From Lachnospiraceae bacterium (GTDB lineage: Bacteria > Bacillota_A > Clostridia > Lachnospirales > Lachnospiraceae): a stretch of DNA of 33,666 nucleotides. The notes under the pieces are model-generated. The model saw only the letters and a program-made list of their open reading frames with translations, ran no database searches and was not told the origin of the DNA. Each line of letters starts with the position of its first letter. Position 1 is the stretch's first letter. The position numbers and the translations under genes are program-made. Positions 23,967 to 32,148 of this stretch are shown here, piece after piece. Location of the stretch: the NCBI GenBank assembly GCA_017621115.1, contig JAGATU010000054.1, positions 1 through 33,666 of the forward strand. Reading direction: 5' to 3'.

Positions 23967-25817
23967 CTATGTAGCCGACATCTTTGTCTTCTGCTTAACC
24001 TCATACATCTTGGCATCTGCTTTCTTAACCAAAACTTCCAATGATTCCCTGCTATGGGCTGTATTAATGTATCCGACACTGGCCTTAAGCGGGAGCGGTA
24101 ATTTACCCCTTACACTGTAGTCATCCATATACTTTGTCATCTTCTCAATCCTATGGATAACCTCTTCTTCGGATTTGCAGTATTTCATTACAAAAAATTC
24201 ATCGCCACCCATGCGCACACATACGCTGTCATCGGAAAATACACTCTTTATAGCCTGTGCCATACCTTTAATAGCTTTATCTCCCATGGTATGTCCGTAT
24301 TGGTCATTCAGTTCCTTGAGATTGTCCATATCCATATAAAGCAGATATACATCCCCATCATATTTCTGCATATAGGACTTGGCATGGTTCATATATCCGA
24401 AACGGTTGTACAATCCGGTCATCTGATCCTGTATATACAACTGTTCCAACTTAAGATTCAATCGGCTCAGATTCTCTCTCTGACGGATATTAACAAGTGC
24501 CAGTGAAACTGTCTCCATAAAAGTCCTATGAAGGTTGTTCTTCATGAAAACGTCCTGATAAGGCGCCACCGCATATCCATATGTATCCCCATCCAAATGC
24601 AGGGCAGAGAAAATAAACATCCGGTAATTCTTTTCCGTATGAAAATTCAGGTTCGCAATATCCAGAGTCTTGCTCCTGTCCATCTTGGTATGAATGTCCC
24701 TGCTGGCCACATAAACCATCTCATCATATCCGTGTTTATTATCATCTATATCCTCTTCAAACAGGGAATTGTTCAGGCAAAGCGCCATATCCTCAATACC
24801 GAGTCTGTCATACGCTCCCTGCAATTTCTGCTGCATCTGTGTCAGATGGGAACAAATACTTAAATCCTGTCTGCTGACACGCTGCATAACTTCCAGTGAT
24901 TCTTCCTGCTTCTTACCATGGTATATGTATCGGAAATCTTCTCTGATATCACGCTTATCCAAGCCGCATCCGCAACTCTCATTAAGTGCCAGCCTGCCAT
25001 CGGAGCGAAATCCTCCCGGCTCAACATTTCCATCGATAATATCCAAAAGTTTGTCCATGCTGTCATAACCCAGCTGCACCCAGTTACGGTTTATACTGGT
25101 AATGGACGGACAGAAAAACTGCCCTTCATCAAAATTATCAAATCCGGTAATCAGGAAATCATCCGGTGCGCAGTGCCCATCGGAAGTAGCCGCATCGCAA
25201 TATCCGAGCGCCATATTATCATTGGCACAGATAACGGCATCCGGCAGGTGTAAGCCCTTCTTCTTCCATTGTTCATATGCATTCTTTCCATCCGGATGCA
25301 AAAAATGCATGTGAAGCACTCTCTCCGGCTCCACCGGAATGCCATGTGCCTCCATACAGTCACAAAACGCCCTATAACGTTCCTGATTCTCTATATTGTC
25401 CTCCGGACCGCCCAGATAATTCACCGCCTTGACAGCATGTACGGTAATCATATGCTCTACAATCTTATAAAACTCGGTATAATTATCCACTCCGGTAAAT
25501 GAAACACCTTTAAACGGCTGTTCCACACTGAGAACTTTCTTGCCGTGCTCAAGGAAAAAATCTATTTTCTCCTGAACGGCGTTATAATCACCCTCACTGT
25601 TATTGGCAATCAAAACCCCATCGTATTCATCAATATTGGGTAATGTATATACTTCACGTTCCTTCGTAGCAAATACATCGTCTCCCCAGATAGCATAGGA
25701 CGCAAAGATATGAAGTTCTATATCGCTCTCTTCCATCCGGTTACGGATTCCTCTAAGAAGTCCTCTGATGTAATCTTCATGCCAGATACTGCAGAGCATA
25801 AATATCTTTCTTTTCAT
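23967..25817 (-). CDS. Cytosolic sugar-binding (LacI-type periplasmic-binding fold) plus GGDEF protein, predicted diguanylate cyclase
   Basis: The start is set at the ATG 25815-25817 (616 residues), which follows AGGAG at 9 bp; a GTG 27 bp upstream has no site. Residues 1 to about 290 have the LacI/PurR ligand-binding fold without any helix-turn-helix (RKIFMLCSIWHEDYIRGLLRGI, DGVLIANNSEGD, AVNYLGG, AVICANDNMALGYCDAA, ITGFDNFDEG, SITSINRNWVQLGYDSM). A Cys-rich linker (SCGCGL), a helical connector and a GGDEF domain follow, with MDMDNLKELNDQYGHTMGDKAI and the intact signature at 537-541 (RMGGDEFFV). The RxxD inhibitory site is missing. No signal peptide or membrane span is present, so it should sense an intracellular sugar and make c-di-GMP. 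It lies upstream of the chemoreceptor operon, separated by 124 bp. Confidence 0.9.
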   Translation of the reverse strand: MKRKIFMLCSIWHEDYIRGLLRGIRNRMEESDIELHIFASYAIWGDDVFATKEREVYTLPNIDEYDGVLIANNSEGDYNAVQEKIDFFLEHGKKVLSVEQPFKGVSFTGVDNYTEFYKIVEHMITVHAVKAVNYLGGPEDNIENQERYRAFCDCMEAHGIPVEPERVLHMHFLHPDGKNAYEQWKKKGLHLPDAVICANDNMALGYCDAATSDGHCAPDDFLITGFDNFDEGQFFCPSITSINRNWVQLGYDSMDKLLDIIDGNVEPGGFRSDGRLALNESCGCGLDKRDIREDFRYIYHGKKQEESLEVMQRVSRQDLSICSHLTQMQQKLQGAYDRLGIEDMALCLNNSLFEEDIDDNKHGYDEMVYVASRDIHTKMDRSKTLDIANLNFHTEKNYRMFIFSALHLDGDTYGYAVAPYQDVFMKNNLHRTFMETVSLALVNIRQRENLSRLNLKLEQLYIQDQMTGLYNRFGYMNHAKSYMQKYDGDVYLLYMDMDNLKELNDQYGHTMGDKAIKGMAQAIKSVFSDDSVCVRMGGDEFFVMKYCKSEEEVIHRIEKMTKYMDDYSVRGKLPLPLKASVGYINTAHSRESLEVLVKKADAKMYEVKQKTKMSAT

Positions 25818-25872
25818 CTGTTTGTTCTCCTGAAAATAAGACACACTGGTTAATATATCTATTACAACGCAA

Positions 25873-25909
25873 AAGAGACATTCTTGCCATAGAATGTCTC
25901 TTGTTTTTT
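25873..25909. terminator. Terminator-like hairpin after the second MATE gene
   Basis: AAGAGACATTCT (25873-25884) pairs perfectly with AGAATGTCTCTT (25891-25902). The T-run is longer on the plus strand (TTGTTTTTT, 25901-25909) than on the minus strand (four T). Its position after a minus-strand gene suggests that it ends that transcript. Confidence 0.75.
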
Positions 25910-25937
25910 ACCAAAAAGTACAAGTTTTTTGGTACTT

Positions 25938-27290
25938 TTATACCATCCCACTCATTAATGGGTTCTTTTTACGCCAGGATATGTATCTGAGCACACAGAA
26001 TAGCGCACTAACCGCCCATACAAGACCCGTGGATATCCAGATTCCCCATACGCCGACAAACGGAATGGATACCAAAAGAACCGGAATAATAATACGTCCG
26101 ACCACTTCCACAATACCGTTGATTAACGCAAACATTGCATCGCCTACACCGTTTAACACACCTCTTGTCATATAAATCATGCCAAGGAAAATATAGAACC
26201 AGCTGGTAATTCTCATGGCTGCCGCACCATAAGCAATAACCTCCGGATCATTTACGAATACTTTTACGATTGCCTCAGAGCCAAACTGCATAACCGGTAA
26301 CATTGCAATCGAGAAAATAGTCATCATTCCCATTGCCTTCTTGAATCCGAGTTTAATTCTGTCCAGATTCTTAGCGCCGAGATTCTGTCCGGAATATGTG
26401 GACAGTGCCGCACTGAGTGTTCCGTAAGGCTGGTGCAACAACTGTTCCACCCGGCTTACCGCCGTAAATGCTGCCATAACCGTAGCACCGAATCCGTTCA
26501 CCACTCGCTGGAGCACCATACAGGATATTGCAATCAATGAAAACTGAAGAGACAGCGGCACACCCAATCGTACGGTTCCGTAGAGCATCTGTTTTTCGGG
26601 ACGGAAATGGTGTTTTTCAAACTTAAAATATTCGTTGAATTTAAGAGCATACAACAGACATCCCACACCGGACACCAGTTGGGCAAGCAATGTTGCGAAT
26701 GCGACACCAAACACGCCCATTCCAAAGCCCACAACAAACCACAAATCCAATCCCACATTCAGGATACAGGAAAATATCAAAAAATACAACGGTGTACGTG
26801 AATCCCCGAGTGCACGCAGCATGGACGATGAATGGTTATAAATGGCTACAAGCGGAAGACCGATACACTGGATTCTCATATATATAATGGAAGCCCTTAA
26901 AATCTCCTGCGGAGTTGCCATTGCCACAAGTATCCATTCAGATATGGCAAACGCCACTGCTCCCATCAATATGGAGCCAATCACCAAAATATATGCCGAA
27001 TTGATAATCGCCTTTTTAACGTTTTCTTTGTTACCGGCACCAAACTGCTGTGCCGTAATAATTCCGCCGCCGCTTCCAAGGCCGTTACATAATGCAAAAA
27101 ACAAAAACGATACGGAACCGGTTGCACCAACCGCCGCAAGTGCATCCGCCCCGACAAATTTACCGACAATTACCGAGTCAACCAGATTGTATAACTGCTG
27201 GAAAATATTTCCGATTAACATCGGAACCGCAAACACCAGCAATAACTGTACCGGATTCCCCTCTGTCATGTTAAGTGTTCTTGATTTCAT
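25938..27290 (-). CDS. MATE-family exporter (second copy)
   Basis: The 450 residues form twelve hydrophobic segments with MATE hallmarks in each half (FAVPMLIGNIFQQLYNLVDSVIVGKFVGADALAAVG; LGVPLSLQFSLIAISCMVLQRVVNGFGATVMAAF; STYSGQNLGAKNLDRIKLGFKKAMG). It belongs to the same subgroup as the gene at 6007-7362 and looks like a paralogue rather than a recent duplicate, since the two differ at many positions. The ATG has AAAGGG about 12 bp upstream, a rather loose spacing. It lies 52 bp after the GH8 gene with no strong terminator between them, so it may be part of that transcript. Export of a sugar by-product or toxic aglycone is conceivable but cannot be read from the sequence. Confidence 0.92.
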   Translation of the reverse strand: MKSRTLNMTEGNPVQLLLVFAVPMLIGNIFQQLYNLVDSVIVGKFVGADALAAVGATGSVSFLFFALCNGLGSGGGIITAQQFGAGNKENVKKAIINSAYILVIGSILMGAVAFAISEWILVAMATPQEILRASIIYMRIQCIGLPLVAIYNHSSSMLRALGDSRTPLYFLIFSCILNVGLDLWFVVGFGMGVFGVAFATLLAQLVSGVGCLLYALKFNEYFKFEKHHFRPEKQMLYGTVRLGVPLSLQFSLIAISCMVLQRVVNGFGATVMAAFTAVSRVEQLLHQPYGTLSAALSTYSGQNLGAKNLDRIKLGFKKAMGMMTIFSIAMLPVMQFGSEAIVKVFVNDPEVIAYGAAAMRITSWFYIFLGMIYMTRGVLNGVGDAMFALINGIVEVVGRIIIPVLLVSIPFVGVWGIWISTGLVWAVSALFCVLRYISWRKKNPLMSGMV

Positions 27291-27342
27291 TTATATATAT
27301 TACCCTTTCCGATAACACAGGTATATTGACCTGCAAGAAAAA

Positions 27343-28509
27343 TTAATAAATTCTGTAATTACCGCTGAGTGCAAGAAGCGCGAACAGATACAGACAGTTG
27401 TCGTAATATCTTCTGTCGCCTTCCCTAAGCGGCTGGTTCCAGAACCATTCCACCCATCTTGCAGCAACATTCCAGTCACTGTCAGTATCATCGGATTCTT
27501 CTTTTTCAACTGTTAATGCGCTCTGCGCCATGGTCGCAAGCAAAGCAAGCGGATGAAGAACCTGCTGCTCTGTTACGGTTCCGTCTACTTCAAACACACA
27601 TCTTGCAGCTTCTAAATCTGTTTTTAAGAAACGCATCAGTTTGAGCGGTGCTGCGTAATGTCCCTCATCTTTGCCAAACCACATATAATCCAAACCGATA
27701 TTGGCCGCTGTTCTGTATGCATCACTGAAGAATTTGTCATGCTTGCCCCCCCATGGAAGTTCCTTATCCATCGGTGTTCCGTCAAAATTACCGTATTCCG
27801 GATTCATGCCGGTTACCGGATGGCATGCTTTTACCAAATACTGTCTGCTGGCAAGAGCCGCTTCTTTCCAGAATTCCCTGTCTTCTTCGTATGCCCAAAG
27901 AGCAAATAATTCATAAAAGTGTGGCAAGTGATAAGACGGGTCCGTATACGGACATCCCGGAACAAATAAAATCTGTTTGTTCTCACGGTTCCACATGGCA
28001 GCACCCAGTCTTCCGTTTTCACCCTTATGTAAGCAGGCTCTTAAAATGTCCTTTGCTTCCTGTGAGTAATTGAAGATACCTTCGCCGTCTCCCCATCTGT
28101 GTGATGCAAAGAAAAGAGCCATCGCATAGAATTCTTCACCATCCGGTGCCGGGCCGTAAGCGTTCTTGCTTCCGTCCAAACCACAGCTCCATGCAAAGTA
28201 TCCTTCATTCTCACCCTCTGTCATATACATATATGTCTTTGACCATTTCCAGATGCGGTCAAATTCTTCTTTCATATCAAGCTGTACGCACATCATCATA
28301 CCGTATGACATACCCTCTGTTCTGGCATCGTGATTACCGGTATCCTCCAGATAACCCATATCATCACCTGCAGTATGATAGATACGTTCTTCTTCGCTTC
28401 CGTAAAAGAATGTATTCACACACTCCTCAATCTTATTCTGTATCTCTTCTTGACTTTTACCAATCTCTGCAAAAATATTACGATATTTTCCTGTTTCAAA
28501 TGCGCTCAT
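27343..28509 (-). CDS. GH8 reducing-end xylose-releasing exo-oligoxylanase (Rex type)
   Basis: The enzyme cleaves single xylose units from the reducing end of xylo-oligosaccharides by inversion. The 388 residues match the Rex size and have no signal peptide, so it works on imported oligosaccharides. The general acid is Glu65 in DARTEGMSYGM, Asp123 sits in PDGEEFYAMALFFASHRWGDG, and the base is Asp263 in FFSDAYRTAANI, numbered as in the Bacillus halodurans enzyme. A Leu-His-Pro triplet (318-320) corresponds to the loop known to set reducing-end specificity. The ATG has AAGGAGG at 7 bp. It faces the AraC gene at 28649, whose product probably controls it through the shared intergenic region (28529-28577). 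Confidence 0.95.
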   Translation of the reverse strand: MSAFETGKYRNIFAEIGKSQEEIQNKIEECVNTFFYGSEEERIYHTAGDDMGYLEDTGNHDARTEGMSYGMMMCVQLDMKEEFDRIWKWSKTYMYMTEGENEGYFAWSCGLDGSKNAYGPAPDGEEFYAMALFFASHRWGDGEGIFNYSQEAKDILRACLHKGENGRLGAAMWNRENKQILFVPGCPYTDPSYHLPHFYELFALWAYEEDREFWKEAALASRQYLVKACHPVTGMNPEYGNFDGTPMDKELPWGGKHDKFFSDAYRTAANIGLDYMWFGKDEGHYAAPLKLMRFLKTDLEAARCVFEVDGTVTEQQVLHPLALLATMAQSALTVEKEESDDTDSDWNVAARWVEWFWNQPLREGDRRYYDNCLYLFALLALSGNYRIY

Positions 28510-28528
28510 GTAAAGTCCTCCTTCGCAG

Positions 28529-28577
28529 ATTATATCTAATTTTCAGAATACCCCATTGACTTTTCATTAACAATGAA
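28529..28577 (-). promoter_or_regulatory. GH8 promoter with upstream dyad
   Basis: A perfect TATAAT -10 (28529-28534 on the minus strand) is combined with a poor -35 (AATGGG at 17 bp), which suggests activator dependence. Just upstream lies a dyad TTCATT-AAC-AATGAA (28563-28577). It is placed between GH8 and the divergent AraC gene. Confidence 0.5.
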
Positions 28578-28648
28578 CAATACTAATATAAAATTGATTT
28601 ATCCTCAGATTTATGTTTTATTTATAATACAAAAAGAAAGGCATGATT

Positions 28649-29392
28649 ATGAACCGAATAGACACTGTCGGATATGATTCCGTACACCAGAGCAACTTCC
28701 GTTATGATATTCCGGAGGGTTTCCATGATTATATTCTGGTAATCACAACTACTCCGGCATTATTTCTCATTGATGGTATAATCTCCGAGTATCCGGCGCA
28801 TACCGCTATTCTTTACCCGCCTAACACCCGTATTTGGTACGGTGCCTCCGGGGAAAGTTACAGCGACCACTGGATGCGTTTTTCATCCGACGAGTCTTTT
28901 GTTACGAGTTTTCCGCAACAGGCACTCCCTTTTTCCGTATCCGATCCGGAATACATACACCGTCTGTTCCAGTTGCTTTCCTGGGAAGACTCGCAGTTGA
29001 TTATTTCTCAATTATTACGTATTTTATTCAACAAATTGCATGATGATGTTTTGAATACGGAAATCTCCAATCACGACCATGAGCTTCTTGCCCTGCGCCG
29101 TCGAATTTCCACCTCACCTGAGCAGGCGTGGAATATCTCGGACATGGCAGCCGAACTGCATATCAGTACAGGATACCTCCAGTTCTTATACAAACAGAAA
29201 TTTGATATTTCCTGCATGGACGATGTTATTAACTTCCGTGTCTTAAAAGCGAGGGATTACCTGACTTATACTTCACACAACATTTCTGAAATTGCTGAAA
29301 TGTGCGGTTATAACAATACAGAGCATTTCTGTCGGCAGTTCCATAAATTTGTCGGTATATCCCCCGGCAAATATCGAAAGACAGGAGAATAA
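28649..29392 (+). CDS. AraC-family transcriptional regulator, divergent from GH8
   Basis: The second ATG (28649, 247 residues) is preferred because the AAAGAAAGG site lies 7 bp before it but only 1 bp before an ATG at 28643. Residues about 1-140 form a cupin-like sugar-binding domain (ILVITTTPALFLIDGIISEYPAHTAILYPPNTRIWY). The C-terminal 100 residues are the AraC double helix-turn-helix (WNISDMAAELHISTGYLQFLYKQKF, then HNISEIAEMCGYNNTEHFCRQFHKFVGISPGKYRK). It is the only large plus-strand gene here and is transcribed away from GH8, sharing about 130 bp of control region with it. I infer control of GH8 and perhaps the MATE exporter in response to a cytoplasmic xylo-oligosaccharide. A two-way terminator closes the gene at 29406-29440. 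Confidence 0.93.
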   Translation: MNRIDTVGYDSVHQSNFRYDIPEGFHDYILVITTTPALFLIDGIISEYPAHTAILYPPNTRIWYGASGESYSDHWMRFSSDESFVTSFPQQALPFSVSDPEYIHRLFQLLSWEDSQLIISQLLRILFNKLHDDVLNTEISNHDHELLALRRRISTSPEQAWNISDMAAELHISTGYLQFLYKQKFDISCMDDVINFRVLKARDYLTYTSHNISEIAEMCGYNNTEHFCRQFHKFVGISPGKYRKTGE

Positions 29393-29405
29393 AGGGACAG
29401 ATTGC

Positions 29406-29440
29406 AAAAAAGACATATGGTCACCCCATATGTCTTTTTT
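29406..29440. terminator. Bidirectional terminator between convergent AraC and GH95 genes
   Basis: AAAAAAGACATATGG (29406-29420) pairs perfectly with CCATATGTCTTTTTT (29426-29440) around a TCACC loop. The A and T flanks give a U-run in both directions, fitting its place between two convergent genes. Confidence 0.93.
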
Positions 29441-29454
29441 TATTTTATAGAATA

Positions 29455-31698
29455 TTAAAAAGATAATAATTTCTTTTCTCCGACAGCAAAAGAACTCTTA
29501 TGCAGATTATCTTTATAACGAATACCTGTTTCCGATTCTTTATCCGCCGTTATCGCTACGCTTACCTGTTTCTCTGCTAATGTATCCGCAGTATTTTTAA
29601 CAGTTTTCCACTCAATATCTACCGTAAATCCGCCTCTTGCACGGAGTCCTGTCACCTTTCCGTTCTTCCACTCAGATGGCAGCGCCGGCAGAATCACAAT
29701 TTCCCCATCATGGCTTTGCAAAAGCATCTCGGCGACACCTGCCGTACAACCAAAATTACCGTCAATCTGAAACGGCGGATGATTGTCAAAGAGATTCGGA
29801 AGGGTAGAATTGGCAAGCAGTGCCCTTACGTTTTCCAGTGCCTTATCTCCATCCCAAAGTCTTGCCCAGAGATTGATAATCCACGCCCGGCTCCAACCGG
29901 TATGTCCGCCGCCCGATTTAAGTCTTCTCTCAAGCGTCTTCACTGCTGCCTCTGCCAGTCCCGGAGTCTTAGTCATGCTAATCTGCGTACCCGGATGCAA
30001 TGCAAATAAATGCGAAATATGTCTGTGCCCCGGATCCACCTCTTCGTAATCCTCGTTCCACTCCATAATCTGGCCATATTTACCAATTTGGATTGGTGCC
30101 AGTTTTGCAAGTGCCTGCGAAATCTTTTCGGTTATCGGATTATGCTCGCCAAGTACATTTGCACATGCCATGCACGCCTCAAATAATTCCCGGATAATCT
30201 GGTTATCCATGGATGCGCCTTTGCAGACCACACCTTTTTCCCCATTTGGTAGAATATATTCATTCTCCGGTGAAAGCGTCGGGCAAGTCACCAGATACTC
30301 CCCGTCTTCCACCAAATAGTCGAGTATAAACTCAGCCGCCTCGTACATTAAACCGCTGTACTCATGCAGAAATTCTTCATCCAACGTAAAGCTGTAATGC
30401 TCCCAAATATGCAGACAAAGCCATGCCGCACCAAGCACCCAGTAAGTCGAACTTAAGCATACATCCTGCGGTGCCGTATCGCCCCAGATATCCGTATTGT
30501 GATGGGCCATAAATCCGCCACAGCCATACATGTACTTTGCAGTATGTCGTCCGTTTTCGCGCATACGCTCTATATGCTCGATCAACGGCAAATGGCACTC
30601 GGACAAATTGCAGACCTCCGCCGGCCAGTAATTCATCTGCGCATTGATATTAATCGTATACTTGCTTCCCCATGGCGGAATCCACTCGGCATTCCAGATG
30701 CCCTGCAAATTAGCAGGAAGGCAGTCCGGTCTGCTGCAGGAAATCAGAAGATAGCGTCCAAATTGGAAAAAACGCTCAATCTCTGTATCTCCCACTTCTA
30801 AACTCACTCTGTCATACAGCGCGCGGTAGTCCTTTACATGCTCATCCAATAATTCATCCCACGGACATTCCGTTGCTTTTTCAAGGCGTGTTAAAACGGA
30901 TGCTTGCGGATCTTTTTCCCTGAAAGTCGTATCCGCCGCCAAAAGAATAGTAGCACTGTCAGCATTTTTTACCACAATACTGCTGCCGATTCCCTGCATC
31001 GTACCACCATCGGCAACTACTTTGATAGCAGAAAAAAGTTCCACTGCTCCCTTTCCGCCACAAACCGCAGTCATAACAGAAGTATCCTCACTGATTACCT
31101 CATTCCGGTCACAAAGCGAATTAAATCCCGGATGTCTGTAAGACTGTGTCTCATAGGATGATAAATCCCATGTCATATCTCCGCGGGATAACTGCGTGTG
31201 GAAGGATATTGCTCCCGGCTTGTCCGCTGTAAGATGCACCGCCATAACGCCCTTCGGATAACTGGTTATGTATTGCCTTGTATAGGTTACGCCATCTTTC
31301 TTATAGGTCGTCGTTGCCACTGCATTGGCAATATTCAGTCCCCTGTAATAATCCGTAATTTCCGTATTCTGCCCGTCAAACAAAAGATAGAGATTGCCAA
31401 GCGGCTCATAATGCCTCTGGTTCTCCGGTGTGCCCGAAAGTGCCAGTGCACATAAATCCTGCGCTTCTTTTATCCATCCTTCAAAAATCAACTCCCGAAT
31501 CTTAGGCAGATATTCTTTTGCCGATTTATTATTTCTATCCTGCTCTCCTCCGTACCATACACTGTCCTCATTTAATCGGATACACTCCGTGTACGGTGTG
31601 CCGTATATCATGGCTCCCAGCCTGCCGTTTCCAAGCGGCAGCGCCTCGTTCCAGTTACCTGCAGGTGTATTAAAATGAATAGTAGTATTGTTCCTCAT
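29455..31698 (-). CDS. GH95 glycosidase (alpha-L-fucosidase or alpha-L-galactosidase)
   Basis: I prefer the ATG at 31696-31698 (747 residues), which has an AGGGATGG-like site and begins at the family's usual N-terminus ([29 protein letters not shown]). A TTG 39 bp upstream lacks a site. The catalytic region is intact: [20 protein letters not shown] (asparagines that position the base), [16 protein letters not shown] (general acid Glu), and [18 protein letters not shown] (Asp). No signal peptide is seen, so it acts on imported sugars. GH95 enzymes remove terminal alpha-1,2-L-fucose, and some remove alpha-L-galactose from complex glucuronoarabinoxylan. The xylan context and the nearby galactokinase (although specific for D-galactose) leave both options open. 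It converges on the AraC gene and shares its terminator. Confidence 0.94.
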   Translation of the reverse strand: MRNNTTIHFNTPAGNWNEALPLGNGRLGAMIYGTPYTECIRLNEDSVWYGGEQDRNNKSAKEYLPKIRELIFEGWIKEAQDLCALALSGTPENQRHYEPLGNLYLLFDGQNTEITDYYRGLNIANAVATTTYKKDGVTYTRQYITSYPKGVMAVHLTADKPGAISFHTQLSRGDMTWDLSSYETQSYRHPGFNSLCDRNEVISEDTSVMTAVCGGKGAVELFSAIKVVADGGTMQGIGSSIVVKNADSATILLAADTTFREKDPQASVLTRLEKATECPWDELLDEHVKDYRALYDRVSLEVGDTEIERFFQFGRYLLISCSRPDCLPANLQGIWNAEWIPPWGSKYTININAQMNYWPAEVCNLSECHLPLIEHIERMRENGRHTAKYMYGCGGFMAHHNTDIWGDTAPQDVCLSSTYWVLGAAWLCLHIWEHYSFTLDEEFLHEYSGLMYEAAEFILDYLVEDGEYLVTCPTLSPENEYILPNGEKGVVCKGASMDNQIIRELFEACMACANVLGEHNPITEKISQALAKLAPIQIGKYGQIMEWNEDYEEVDPGHRHISHLFALHPGTQISMTKTPGLAEAAVKTLERRLKSGGGHTGWSRAWIINLWARLWDGDKALENVRALLANSTLPNLFDNHPPFQIDGNFGCTAGVAEMLLQSHDGEIVILPALPSEWKNGKVTGLRARGGFTVDIEWKTVKNTADTLAEKQVSVAITADKESETGIRYKDNLHKSSFAVGEKKLLSF

Positions 31699-31737
31699 TC
31701 CGATTCCATCCCTGTAATTATTCGGATTATTCCACAA

Positions 31738-31912
31738 GTTGTTATCATAATATTACAACATATCTCCACTTGTTGCATCTGCTATTTCTTTATCCCCATA
31801 CAAACTGCTAACTGCTTTCTGCTTACTCCCTTACAAAAACATGCTGACTGTCCAATAAGCAAGTTGTATAATTGTTTCAATAACAGTTTACTCACATTTT
31901 TCGGAGGGACTT
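31738..31912. promoter_or_regulatory. Divergent intergenic region between GH95 and a small ORF
   Basis: On the plus strand a -35 CTGACT (31844-31849) and a perfect -10 TATAAT (31867-31872) are separated by 17 bp and would drive the 72-residue ORF. Three CTGCTWW heptamers (31805-31825) are tandem at 7-bp steps. The GH95 promoter should lie on the other strand, but I see no strong box pair for it. Confidence 0.55.
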
Positions 31913-32131
31913 ATGTACGAAATCCAGAAAAGTATTTTTGACGAAATGGATGCTTTTTACAAAGAAAATCCGGATACTCCGACCATTCTTTTAAAAAGCA
32001 GATTACATACATTAATGGCAAAATATTTTGAGCCGGTTATTTTTTCATGCAATCCGTTTTTCTTTGAAATGGGCATGCGTGAAGCCGATAAAATAATTAA
32101 TTATGAGGCTATGCACCTGCATAGCCTCTAA
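31913..32131 (+). CDS. Small hypothetical protein (72 aa), possibly a truncated family member
   Basis: The ATG has a strong GGAGGGACTT site and a good promoter upstream (31844-31872), so the ORF is probably translated. The sequence is soluble, starting MYEIQKSIFDEMDAFYKENPDTP, with an aromatic-rich end (KYFEPVIFSCNPFFFEMGMREADK). I do not recognise the function. The last codons (EAMHLHSL and the stop) coincide with the perfect hairpin at 32105-32128. That gives the impression that the reading frame runs into a terminator, which would fit a shortened remnant of a longer protein. It is convergent with galactokinase. Confidence 0.6.
   Translation: MYEIQKSIFDEMDAFYKENPDTPTILLKSRLHTLMAKYFEPVIFSCNPFFFEMGMREADKIINYEAMHLHSL
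32105..32128. terminator. Hairpin between convergent small ORF and galactokinase
   Basis: GAGGCTATGC (32105-32114) pairs perfectly with GCATAGCCTC (32119-32128) around ACCT. Neither side has a clean U-run, only AT-rich sequence, so it is a weaker terminator for galactokinase and the small ORF. It overlaps the last codons of the small ORF. Confidence 0.6.
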
Positions 32132-32148
32132 TTATCACTACTTATAAG

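Noticed and set aside
6007..27290. The two MATE genes as a recent duplication or recombination boundary.
   Set aside because: Their proteins differ at many positions and their flanks are unrelated, so they are ordinary paralogues.
31805..31825. Three CTGCTWW heptamers in tandem that could be an operator or iteron.
   Set aside because: They are short and AT-padded, and no replication or regulator gene is next to them; kept only as a remark in the intergenic feature.
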